Of a stretch of 64,000 nt of DNA, positions 1 through 10,500 are shown one piece after another. How positions within the stretch are numbered: position 1 is the first letter of the stretch; each line of letters opens with the position of its first letter. A program made the position numbers and the translations under genes. The stretch is from Bullera alba. Taxonomy: Eukaryota > Basidiomycota > Tremellomycetes > Tremellales > Bulleraceae. The stretch spans positions 1,550,001 through 1,614,000 of the forward strand of contig BCIX01000001.1 in the NCBI GenBank assembly GCA_001600095.1, read 5' to 3'. Below the pieces are notes generated by a model, which ran no database searches, was not told the origin of the DNA, and was given only the letters and a program-made list of their open reading frames with translations.

Positions 1-364
1 TATCGACGGAGGGCTGACATACCAGCTCGGTACCCATCTTCCTCTCATACAGCACCGGCCGCCCAAAGCTGCGAGGGCTGATTGTCGGTCGTCAACGAGC
101 TCACAGGAGACGAAGTGGCAAATGAAGGAGACGGGCTCAGATGGCACGTAACCTCCTCGCAAAGCGTGCCGCGTCCGACCCGACCTTTCAGAGCCCATTA
201 GGTACCCTCAGGGGCACAAGAAAGACGCTCTGCTTCGATGTCGAAGTGGATGTGGTTGATGGAGATGCGAAGACACAAGACTAGTTGACCGTCAGATTCG
301 ATCGTCGTAGGCTGTTTTCCAAGCGCTTATAATCAAACAATTTGCTTCGAGAGCATAACAGCTA

Positions 365-453
365 TCTGGATTAGTATATCGGCTAGTATAACCGCCTCTC
401 ATCTGTTAAACAGTTGATCGCGGTAGAGCGGGGTTCGATTCCCCGATCTAGAA
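365..453 (+). tRNA. tRNA-Glu (anticodon CTC) with a 17-nt intron
   Basis: The segment folds as a complete tRNA. A 7-bp acceptor stem pairs TCTGGAT with ATCTAGA (one G-U pair). The D arm carries the ATCGGCTA loop, and the T arm is CGGGG/CCCCG closed around TTCGATT. The anticodon stem ACCGC/GCGGT encloses a loop whose first bases are CT-CTC-A, giving anticodon CTC (Glu, codon GAG). Seventeen extra bases between loop positions 37 and 38 are the normal place for a nuclear tRNA intron. The D arm has the same form as fungal tRNA-Glu. An oligo-T Pol III terminator follows. A near copy lies inverted at 2276-2364. Confidence 0.9.
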
Positions 454-459
454 CTTACA

Positions 460-471
460 TTTTTGCTTTTT
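460..471 (+). terminator. Pol III oligo-T terminator of the first tRNA-Glu
   Basis: Two T5 runs separated by GC begin seven bases after the discriminator base of the tRNA. This is the usual Pol III stop signal. Confidence 0.7.
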
Positions 472-2265
472 GCGACCACGCCCGGCATGGAAGCGGCCGA
501 CTCTACCCTCTCCAACTCCAAGCAGTCTCCGAGTGAGCACACCGAAGCTGGGCTGAACTGTGCAATGCATTGGATCAGAGCGGGACGACGGCGGTGTCAG
601 TGTGCATTCGCAGGGTAATTACTTTTGCAATACGACATGTGAAGATGCCAAGTGGACACACGACGCTCCATTTTTTGGCAATCGACTCTCCCGAGTACAT
701 GGTTCATCTTGATGAACCGAGGCAGCTTGCGACAGACGACAGGGAGCGGAGTCTGCCCCTGTCATTCGAGTTGCACTGCTCCTGGGCTGATTGAAGTGGC
801 AGGCAAGCGGGTATACGATTCGAAAGCAGTCGCGGGTCAAGCCATTAGCCATGTACGCGTACAATACGCTCGGGCTCAGTAATTGTCAGTCTATTATCGA
901 GACAACTCAGGAGTGATGAGATCGAGGCTGGCGACCAGTACCAGGAGTCTAGGATAGTCTCTGATAACTCGCCTATATCATGTGGTGGTAGTTTGGCCTG
1001 CTCATCGCTCTCGCTGCCGAGCGGATAACGCTAAACGGTCTAGCCTTCTAGGTCACGGAGAGACTAGTCACTTGGATTCGGCCTAGACACATTGCCGCCG
1101 TGGTCCGTCGACATTCAAGGAGCTGGATAGCCACTAGTCGGAGATGGCTAAAGCGATGAAGGAGTCTTGAAGTAGGGGGCGCGACGTGACTTGACCCGAG
1201 GCCATCATCGAGAACTGCAGGACCGTGACCTCCATTGACACAAGTTTGACCGCGCCGAGCGCTGAGATCTAAGGTATGCATGGTCGCCTGCGTGTGGGGA
1301 TCGCTGCTTGATGCGAGGCGGGTCTAGTCATGAGCAGGGTATGACATGTCGGCTGTAGCTTGGGCACTTCACAACCCTCATTTGTCGGGGTAGGGCTTCT
1401 TTGTAGGTGTTGAGGCGTTGAGAAATTGACTGCAGATCGGTTTTGTCTGTCAAGCATGTTACACAATCCGCCGTAGATTAGGATCTGGGCATTATGGCTG
1501 TTCAGCGAGGGGCGGTCTATCAGACGGGAGGAAAGATGATGACTGAATGGGCGATCGGTAAACGACTGGAGTTAGCCACTCGGATGCTCACATTTACACA
1601 GCTCGGCCCCGTCCGCAGATCACATCGAGGGGTCCGTCGTAGCAATTAAGCTCGCCGCTAGTCTGCGTAGAGTTACCGAGCGGCGTCTTTCCCACTCGAT
1701 CCTGTAGGACCTCTGCCTGTTCCCCTCCTGGACGACCCCTCCGGACGACCTCCACCGGTACCTCCCGCTTGATTCTTGTTGTGAAGTACCGCCCAGCCCA
1801 AAGGAGGATAAGGTGGATGCCGGAACATATCGGACGAGGGCCAGACACAGCAGGATCAGCAAGCTATAACCCGTTCACATCGTTAGCTGGCGAGGAAGGC
1901 CACTGCCACTGGATGGTCCAAAGCGAGTATCGGCGGAGAGCTGTGGTGACCGGTTTGCGAAACCTGGTGCTCCGAGTTAATGTAAGTGCTGGAAGTGTGC
2001 CTTGCGTACTTTCACATTGGTCTGTGAGGTGTACTCGAGTATGTGTGCTCATACTGGCGTCGCGGGGTGTCTGAGGCATCTGGTCGGCCGATATCCGCAC
2101 ACAAGTGATAGCAAACTGGGCTTGCAAAAGGAATAAGGCGGCGAGACAAGTGATCAGTGTACTTGAGTGAGTCGTCGGATCGCCGTTGCCGGGTGCAGCA
2201 AGCAGTGGAGCAACCCTGACGCTCGCCCGTCGGATAGCAGCTTCAAAGGGCTGAGTCAGGCGTAG

Positions 2266-2270
2266 AAAAA
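2266..2270 (-). terminator. Pol III oligo-T terminator of the second tRNA-Glu
   Basis: An A5 run on the plus strand (T5 on the transcribed strand) follows the same CTTAC trailer that follows the first copy. Confidence 0.6.
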
Positions 2271-2275
2271 GTAAG

Positions 2276-2364
2276 TTCTAGATCGGGGAATCGAACCCCG
2301 CTCTACCGCGATCAACTGTTAGACAGATGAGAGGCGGTTATACTAGCCGATATACTAATCCAGA
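2276..2364 (-). tRNA. tRNA-Glu (anticodon CTC) with a 17-nt intron, second copy
   Basis: On the minus strand this copy matches the tRNA at 365-453 across all exon positions and the CTTAC trailer. The two differ only by two substitutions inside the 17-nt intron. Acceptor, D, anticodon and T stems all form. The two genes converge on each other across about 1.8 kb. A TATAATC-containing element lies about 27 bp upstream of the gene start, as in the first copy. Confidence 0.9.
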
Positions 2365-3515
2365 TGTGGTATTTGGGTGAAAACAACGATTATAATCACT
2401 ATTGCACTGTTCCAGTCCAACTTTCCAAACCTCTCGTATCCTACATGCATTACATTGACTCTACGGTGGGTTCTGCCGTCGACAGCTCTCGTCCAGTGTG
2501 AGCAATTCTCAGGGGAACATTGGAACTTACCGCAGGTATGAGGCGAAGCGGGGCAGTGGAAGCCGTCCGCTTGCTCAGCGCTCACCTTTATGACCACCAC
2601 ATCTCGCCGTCCCTGGTGCTCAGGTAATCTACAGCCGCACTTGCTCGAGATCCTTCAAATGCACCTCAACGCTCGTCCGTCCCGGTAGATGGGTGTCTCG
2701 AAGACTGAGTTCCAGCCCGACTCGGTCCGCGGTCAAGCGGTAGGCCCGGTCAAGAGCTGAGGGTACAGATAGTCCGATCGCGGGGACGGAGTCGAGAGTG
2801 ATTGACCCAGTTGGTGATTCTCGGGTCGTGAGATTGCCACGTTGTAGAATGGGGCTGATGATTCATGGAGCAATGGCAGCCATTCACGTCGTTCACATCA
2901 TGGAGACTGGACTCGCATTAGGATCCCGCGCCATCCGACATGGCGTGAGGATGGTACTAACTGGTACTAACTACTATGACCACTGATGGAGCAGCGAGTG
3001 TAGAGTGACATGACGACCGGGTCTTGTGAAGTTCGACCGTAGCTGATATAGCGAAGGATCATGTGGAGGGATCTTGGTCCACACCACCGTTTCGATGCAA
3101 CTGTTTCCCCAGCACACGAAAGTTGAGCCAGGACGGAAACAAACCAGTTTGTATAACGAGCGATGCATGTGTTTATAAGAAACCTCATCCCGATGACGAG
3201 GTCCGGGGGTGTCGTATCGTGGCTTTCCAACACTACTGTCCATCCGTATAGAGTTTCCGGCCAAATTTGAGGCGCCGCGGACTGGATCTACTAGGCGGCG
3301 CGATCGCCGTAGTTGATGATCGCTTGGGTGGAAGGAGAGCGAGTGAGCAGTTGCGATTTGACTCGATACCGCGGTTGACCGTTGGCGAGTCGGAGAAACC
3401 ATGGTGTCGAAACAAAAAACTGAGCCTTCCTCCGTTCCCGTGCTATTGAGGGCGCTCGAGCGGAGGCGAAGGCCGGGTCGAGATTAGGGTGTTGGCATGT
3501 AGACCGTGACAAGCA
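2365..3515. other. gene-free stretch
   Basis: About 1.15 kb with only short overlapping frames. The longest with an ATG, about 142 codons on the minus strand ending at 2974, has no recognisable domain and biased, non-protein-like composition. I would not annotate it. Confidence 0.5.
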
Positions 3516-4394
3516 TCATCCGCTGCCGCCCAATAACTCCGGCGCTATTTCGGCTGCTATCCTCTGTGCCTCCATTTCCATCTTCCACTTGTGCTTCATA
3601 TTGCCCAGATCCTGCCGCGTCAACATGACATCGGGGAACTTCTCCGCCAGCTCGTAGCGTATGTTCTTGGGCGTTGTGCCAGAAGCGAATGATTGCATGA
3701 TGAATGCGAGGCATTCCGGAGTGACAGAAGAGCGTCGAACCGAGGGGAGGTCGCTAGGCTGGATGGGAGGATGATTGTGAGTGGAAGTGGACTGCGAACG
3801 AAGCTCCCAGCGTTTTGGTCGAGGGGCGAGCTCTGAGTGCGGACCGTATTCGCGATAGGAGATCTTGAGCTCCACTGGACAGCACAGCTTGATTGACTTG
3901 GACGCCCTCCCCGTGGTCCCGCGCGGCGGTCGACGCTTGTCTCCCAGTATACACCGCAGGTCGACGTATCTGCTTCCTAAGCCGGTGAGATTGCTCCGGC
4001 TCACCACCAGGGCAAAGTGATTCGCCGCTGCCCATGGTTGAAGATAGTCGTTGACATAGACGGAGTGGTCGGTGATGGTGATATCGGGCGGAGTGAAGGG
4101 ATCGTGCGTGAGCGGCTCTTCCGATCCCAGCGCGATAGCGCTCGAGGAGGGTACGGGGGGTTCGGGAGCCGGATCTGACTGGGCTTCGGGGGCTTCGCGA
4201 AGTCTCTTTGCGTAGCCGCGAGAGAGATCGCGGTTGAGCTTGTTTATTGCGAGAACCGAAGATGGCATCAATGAGGGCTGGGACGCCGTCGCAGACACGT
4301 TGGTGAAGTACATTGTTGCTGGAGTCAAGTGTGGGTGATGGATTGTTTGAACAGCCACACGAGATGTGGGTGTCAACGAGCGAGGATCTGACAT
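3516..4394 (-). CDS. FAR1/WRKY-GCM1-like zinc-finger DNA-binding domain protein
   Basis: Read as one exon this gives about 292 residues from the ATG at 4394; the frame stays open further upstream but without another ATG. Residues 1-110 are Ser/Pro-rich and probably disordered. Residues 115-215 resemble the FAR1/WRKY-GCM1 DNA-binding fold: an aromatic-rich start (YLQPWAAANHFALVV), a strand ending in Cys148, a Cys-Cys-Pro at 171-173 and a His-x-His at 206 and 208, which supply Zn ligands in this family. The tail (about 220-285) is helical and charged, like the linker that precedes the transposase in MULE elements, but no transposase domain follows. It could be a domesticated transposon-derived regulator. 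Function unknown. It diverges from the downstream dehydratase gene with about 270 bp between starts. Confidence 0.65.
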   Translation of the reverse strand: MSDPRSLTPTSRVAVQTIHHPHLTPATMYFTNVSATASQPSLMPSSVLAINKLNRDLSRGYAKRLREAPEAQSDPAPEPPVPSSSAIALGSEEPLTHDPFTPPDITITDHSVYVNDYLQPWAAANHFALVVSRSNLTGLGSRYVDLRCILGDKRRPPRGTTGRASKSIKLCCPVELKISYREYGPHSELAPRPKRWELRSQSTSTHNHPPIQPSDLPSVRRSSVTPECLAFIMQSFASGTTPKNIRYELAEKFPDVMLTRQDLGNMKHKWKMEMEAQRIAAEIAPELLGGSG

Positions 4395-4667
4395 GACCCA
4401 AGTCACCCAACCCGACGCGTCCCAGGTCGGCGTTATGTGAAATGCCGGAGGAGATGGTGGCCACGTGGTTGTTCGGCCCAGTCTGCTGGAATCAGCTTGT
4501 TCCCCCGCATTCAACCCCGCACGAGACGGACGTCATGGATCGAACTCTGCCAGCTGCCAGCAGATGCAGCAAGATCAAAGCAAGATGCAGACATGACTTC
4601 GAACTGCGTATCATCATCCTCCTAGCAACAACCATCTTCCACAGTAGCCCCCAACCCCCTTGATATC

Positions 4668-6060
4668 ATGTCGTCCGCACAACACTCACACCTGATGGCC
4701 TTGGCCGGCAAGATGATACCGCCCCTATCGACCAAGCTTCACAAGGGTCAAGCAGGTTTGTCGATCTATCATCACAGTGAATTCAAGCACTGAATCGGAT
4801 TTATAGGTAGAATAGGTGTTCTAGGAGGATCAGGAGAGTGAGTACCCCCCGATATGTATGTCTAACAAATGGCTAACGCATTACAGCTACTCTGGCGCCC
4901 CGTTCTTCTCATCCGTTGGAGCGCTTAAATTCGGAGCCGATTTGGCACACGTTATCTGCACCCCAGCAGCCGGAGCGGTCATCAAGACATAGTGAGGCAA
5001 CGGTTTGTCTAGAGAGAGAGGGAGTGAATGCTAATTTTTTGGTCTAGCTCACCAGACCTCATTGTCCACGGTATTCTAGACGAGCAACGACCTCTCAATG
5101 ACATCAAAGCGGATTTGAAGGGTATAATGGAGCGGCTGGTGAGTTCCAGCATTTCTTGTCCGAGGGATCGTGGCTGAGGGCCACTCAGCATGTCCTTGTG
5201 ATTGGTCCTGGGCTAGGGAGAGACGAGCACATGCAGGCCTGTGCGAAGATCGCCTTTGAGCTGGCCAGAAAGTTTGACCAGATGAGCGTGGTTGTGGATG
5301 CCGACGGGCTGTGGGCCGTACAGGTGAGTCATGATGTCGGTGCAGGATGGACCACGCTCATACAGACATAGAATGACCCCAATCTAGTGATGGACTGGCC
5401 AGGCGTGTCGAGAATCATCCTCACACCAAACATCATGGAATTCAAGCGTCTCTGCTCGAAGATGGTGCGTAGCGGACAGGCATGAGCGTGAATCTAATAT
5501 GTCACAGAAAATCGATGAGAACGCACCACCTCACGAGCTGTGTCCTCGCCTTGCCAGATCTCTGCAAAACCTCACGATCGTCCAGAAAGGCTCAACTGAC
5601 ATTATCTCCAATGGACTGCCTCTCCTCCCCGAGTTGTTGTCAGGCGAAGACCAACAGGACGCTGGAAAGAGGGAGATACTGGAAAGCTCGGTAGAAGGTG
5701 GACTTAAGCGAGTCGGCGGACAGGGCGACATCTTGAGTGGGAGCACAGGCGTCTTGTTAGCTTGGGGAAGCGAATGGGTGAGGGGGAGTTACGAGTAAGT
5801 ATAGGTCCCTCCTTTGCCTATCATCACTGACTCCGTACAGACACGTCGGCATGCCTCCTCCATCGAGCAAAGCCATCGCCCAGAGCGTCCCCTTGCTGGC
5901 GGCTTATGCTGCTTCTACTTTCAATCGGACAGTATCGAAGCGAGGCTTTGAGGCGAAGAAAAGGGCCATGGTGACCCACGATCTAATCGATCTGGTGGGA
6001 CCGGTTTATCAAGAGCTCTTTGCACAGTACGAGGGGGGAGAGGGCAAGGGCAAGTTATAG
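4668..6060 (+). CDS. NNR2: ATP/ADP-dependent (S)-NAD(P)H-hydrate dehydratase
   Basis: The enzyme repairs NADHX and NADPHX, the hydrated, inactive forms of NAD(P)H, by nucleotide-dependent dehydration. It belongs to the CARKD/YjeF C-terminal family with a ribokinase-like fold. The spliced product is about 350 residues from about eight exons. Visible motifs are the N-terminal RIGVLGGSG and YSGAPFFSS, then [30 protein letters not shown] and the catalytic [12 protein letters not shown], in which the Asp is the general base. It ends in an Ala/Lys-rich helical segment at the TAG at 6058-6060. Introns use GT-AG ends and CTGAC/CTAAC branch points, for example 4757 to about 4786 after KGQAG. There is no obvious organelle-targeting peptide. 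Length matches fungal homologues. Confidence 0.92.
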
Positions 6061-6105
6061 ATCGGCAATACATATCCACATGCAATATGTAGCTTTACTT
6101 TTGAC

Positions 6106-7247
6106 CTAGTACATTTCCAAACTCTGAACACCGACGAGATCAGCGCTCTGCATCTGAGCAGCACAGTCAGTGGTACTCACCATACCATCGCTGATCTCAT
6201 AGTCTTGTAGCGATACGTGGTCTTTGTACGTGGTGTACCTGTAGTATCCCGTCAGGCCAGTCCTGCTCTTTTGGTTACAACACATACCATTTCTTGAGCT
6301 GTATCTTTTGAGCAGTGGTACCCGTCTGCGCGGCGATGAGCCGCTTGAGATCACCAACTGTGTCTGTCGGAAGACACTTTATGCGCACTTGTGCGATGTC
6401 AGCTTTGCCCCAACCTCCGGTCAGCTCCGGCTGAACTCACCTTTCCTCCCTGTCCTATCGTTTGCGATGACCTCGATCAGTCTGTACCCGCTACTCGAAA
6501 ATCAGCTACTTCTGTAGCACAGATACTAGATCACAGAGCTCACCTTGGCGCCGCTTTAGGCACAGCCACTCCAGACTTCTCCTTATCCATCTGAGCTAAT
6601 CGTTCCTCACGAGCCTTGTCGCCATCCCTCTTCCCGCCACCTGACCCAGATTCCCTGTCATATCCACCACCACCACTTCGTCTCTCGTCGCCGCGATATT
6701 CCTCTCCTCCCTTCATAGGCATCCTGTCCAGTGGATCGGTGCTCCTCTTGAAACTGCCCATTCCACCGGGTGCAGTTCCGACAGGCGCATCTCTCGACAT
6801 TGTATTTCGCACTCCGTGCTCCCTTGTGCCGCCGAATCGAGATGGGACTTCTCCTCTATCTCTCCTCTCCATCCGCTCCTTGGCGGTTTCTGGCATCTCG
6901 TCCAATGGATCTCTTCGATGCGAGAACGATCCAACGGATGATTTCTTGTAGAATGACAGTTCCTTCGGTTTGCGCGGCGCATGACGGGGCGGCGAGCGTG
7001 ATCGGGACCTGTCCCTTCCTCCTCCATCCCTGTCTCTTCCATAGTCTCGGTCCCTTCCACCATCTCTATCTCTGCCGCCATCTCTATCTCTGCCTGCACT
7101 CCTGTCACCTCCGCCTCTCTCTTCTTTACGCCTGTCCTCTCTATCTCTGTCTCGAGGTCGATCATACCTGTCATCATCTCTCCTATCCCTCTTGGGCGAG
7201 GGCGACCTTCTTCGAGGACCCTTGGGGGGAGAAGGAGATCTTGGCAT
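6106..7247 (-). CDS. HUB1: RS-rich protein fused to ubiquitin-like splicing factor Hub1/UBL5
   Basis: The predicted protein is about 306 residues. Residues 1-90 are an Arg/Ser and Arg/Asp-rich tract (SPSP, repeated RDRDGG, SRSRSPP) typical of splicing factors. Residues 106-119 and 164-177 carry a duplicated GSF-x4-DPLD-x-MP motif. From residue 236 the sequence is Hub1: [12 protein letters not shown], then [38 protein letters not shown] and YEISDGM-SLEMY. Hub1 binds HIND motifs in Snu66 and tunes spliceosome splice-site choice. The join is a 62-nt intron (6482-6543); exon 1 ends in PKAAPR and exon 2 begins at the codon where Hub1 normally has Met, here CTG. Three more introns follow, one before YTTYKD and one after DGM. 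The gene diverges from RAD5 across about 290 bp. The Hub1 identification is secure; the fusion is an inference from splicing. Confidence 0.82.
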
Positions 7248-7536
7248 TGTCTTGAAGGCTGAAAAGCGGTTGTGGGTGCTGGGTGACAGAAGCCAAACAG
7301 AAACCAATCCGACAGTCGACGGGATTGTCAAGTTCACGCTCTGATTCCTAAACGACCTAGACTGCGGGGTCTCCACATGATTACCACTACCGGGAGTGCT
7401 CTGACCGTGAGTTGCCAAAGCTATACCCGAAGCGTCCAAGCCGGTCAGCTGTTCAACTCTCGACTTCTGTCTCTCATACCAGTCTGTCGTGATTCGTACA
7501 CCGAGAGCCGAGACAAGTCGCTTCCTGTCCTGCGAT

Positions 7537-10500
7537 ATGGGCCTCAGCAACATGCTCAACCATGCGTCGGGGAGCTCCAGCACAGGATCATACAGCCAAC
7601 TTCCTCCACTTGCAACGCCGGAGAAGCCTGCCAAAAGAGCTCGTTCATATGATGAGGATGAAGACGAAAGAGAAGAAGATGAAGGGAGGGATGGAACACC
7701 TATCGAGGAAGATGAGGCGAGTGCGCTATATCCCACCGTACTGAGTACTGACTGGAACAGCTTTATATAACCCTACAAACCCAGGTCGTCGGGGTTCAAT
7801 ATTACAATGGCCTGGTCGGCGCAGGCGAGTATGTTATGCTCCGCCGACAGCCAACCAACCAATTCGACTCGAATGCTATACAGGTATGCGTGGCATCTCA
7901 CTTTAGGCTGCTCAGCTCACGGGTGACTAGGTAATTAACTCGAGGGGAACACAAGTCGGGCATATCCCGAAAACGGTAGCTTCTCTATTAGCATCGCTCA
8001 TGGATAAGAAGCTCGTCAAGGTCGAAGGTCGTATGATCGGGCAGAACCTCGATGGATTCAAGCGCTTCAAGTTGAACATGGACATATCCATCTACGCGAG
8101 ACCGTCACTCCGCGAGGTGCTAGAGCCGGAACTGGCATGGGCGACTCCTGGACAAATGGGTTTCAAAGCCATGCGAGAAGCCGAAGCTCAAGGACTGTTG
8201 GACCAAATAAAGGCGGCTAGTAAGAACAAGAGTCCAGCAAAGAAGCGCGGCGGAAGGGTTGGGGTCAGCGGCACGGGCGGCAGCGACTCTGGACTACAGC
8301 AAGCTATTATTGATCCAGAAATCCGACGATTGCTAGATGGCCTGAAGAAAGTCGGCCAGGACGAGAAAGAAGCGGCAGGTGTCATGGTAAGCTATCATGA
8401 GTCTGTGAGTGTGAGTATGAAACTGATCACAAGTTGTCGCAGGATTCCCTCACTGCGGATATCGATGTCAGCAAGCTTCCCCTTCACCCATCACCGCCGG
8501 GCACCGACTCCGGAGAGCTGTTGGTGGATCTGCTCCCCCATCAATCGCAAGCTCTGCAGGTGGGTACCGTCAGTCTTGTCAAGACACAGGCTCACCCGAA
8601 TGCAGTGGATGATATCACACGAGAACCCCAAGCTCCCAGCCACGCCAGAGGATCCGGCGGTTCAGTTTTGGACCAAGCAGAAAGGCCAAACCCCAGGCGG
8701 GGATTATTGGCTCAATGTCGCGACTTGCTCTCCTCAGTCCACTGAGCCAGTTCTCGGCAGAGGTGGCATCCTGGCAGATGGGATGGGCCTAGGAAAGACC
8801 TTGACCACCTTGAGTTTGATATTGGCTACAAAGAAAGATAAGCCCACCGGGGATTACAGCAACGCGACACTCATCGGTACGTTATAGCACTCTAGAATGA
8901 CTGGGTACTCGCTGACCGTCGTACAGTGTGCCCATTGTCAGTCCTCAGTAATTGGGAGAAGCAGATCCACGATCATGTCACTCAGGGCGGGCTCACTTCA
9001 TACACCTATCACGGTGATGCAAAAAGCGTCACTGCGAGAACGCTGTCCAACTACGACGTGAGTAGCAGTTATATCTTCTCATCAGTCAGGCATAGGCTGG
9101 GCCGCGTTGATCGTTCCATACTGTAGGTCGTATTCACGACGTATGGAACAGTCAGCAACGGTGCCAACCTTCCTCCAGTTTGGCACACACCTTCAACACC
9201 AAAGAAGCTCAAAAGCCATGACGGGCCTCTGCTTCAAGTCAAGTGGAAGCGAGTCGTTGCAGACGAAGGACATCAATTGAGGAACCCCAAATCCAAGAGT
9301 AAGTTATCTCCGATACGCGTTTCCGGTGCGTACGGTGACTAGTTGACACTGTTCAACAGTGGCTCGAGCATTCGCCGCCTTGCAGGCTGAAAGGAGATGG
9401 ATCTGTACAGGTGAGTCGAGCACTTTCCTTCCCGATCGGTCTAGCTGACATATTCTAGGAACACCGATCGTCAACTCGTCCGCCGATTTCGGCTCTTTGC
9501 TTACTTGCTTGAAGATCTGTTCCCCGTTGGACAATGCGAGTCTGCCTATTCTTCACACTATCATGACTGACCCCTTCGGGATAGCCCGACTACTTCAGAA
9601 CCCTTCTTTCGCGCCCTCTGAAAGATGGCAACGCCTCAGCGGGCAAAGTACTCCAAGCCCTCGTCGGCCAGATACTCCTCCGTCGAACCAAAGATTCAAG
9701 GGACACCGATGGAAGACGTCTGGTGGACCTCCCTCCAATCGAGTACTTCCAGGTGCCAGTCCAGCTCGACGAGGAGACGAGAGACCTGTACGATCAGATC
9801 CAAGAGGTTAGCACGGAGGCATTGATCACCGGTCAGGTGAGTGTTTGTGTTACGACCATATTCTCGTGTTAGCACAATGCTTATGGGTGCAAGGGTACGG
9901 CCAATGTCCTGTCCATGGTGACAAGGAGTGAGCTGTACGATTTGGTATGCTTCTTGTCGCTGACACAATCTGATAGTGCGACAACTCTGCTTGTGCAAGA
10001 GCCTTGTGCCGCAGAGCTTCTTCGACGAGCTCAGACACCCTCCGCCTGTCAAAGGGGCAGCGGTTGCCGTCTCGGCCATACCTGAGGAGAAGAAGCAAGA
10101 GCTACTAGACAAGCTCAGGCAGAATGTCGCAGATAACGAGGATTGCTCTGTAAGTCGAATCAGACCTCAGGCCTTTCGGGACTGACAGTCCCAGATTTGC
10201 TTTGAGGCGCCGATGAACAATCCAAACATCACAGACTGCGGTCACTCGTGTGAGCTAGGCATCTCGAGTGCGGAGTACTCGCTGACTCATACCACATCAG
10301 ACTGCTTGCCGTGTATCGACGAATGGCTTCATCGTGACCAGATCTGCCCATTCTGTCGACATGCCATCACGCTCGCCTCCCTCCTGGCCCTGCCACCGGA
10401 CGAGACATATGTCGAACCACCCGAGACGCCTGATGTGACAGAGCATCGATCTGCCAAGGTGAAAGAGCTGGTCAAATACCTCAAAGTCTTCGATGCCAAA

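Larger units (their letters stand above)
454..2275. other. gene-free stretch between the two tRNA-Glu genes
   Basis: About 1.8 kb. Only short overlapping reading frames occur, mostly without an ATG. I recognise no protein family and see no long terminal repeat, terminal inverted repeat or target-site duplication. It may contain unannotated non-coding transcripts, but nothing in the sequence shows that. Confidence 0.6.

Noticed and set aside
454..2275. A transposon bounded by the two inverted tRNA copies
   Set aside because: The inverted repeats are functional-looking tRNA genes. No transposase, target-site duplication or LTR is present, and the interior has no coding potential.
2974..3402. 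142-codon minus-strand ATG frame
   Set aside because: No domain, no neighbouring exons with splice signals, and a length that is expected by chance in this much sequence.
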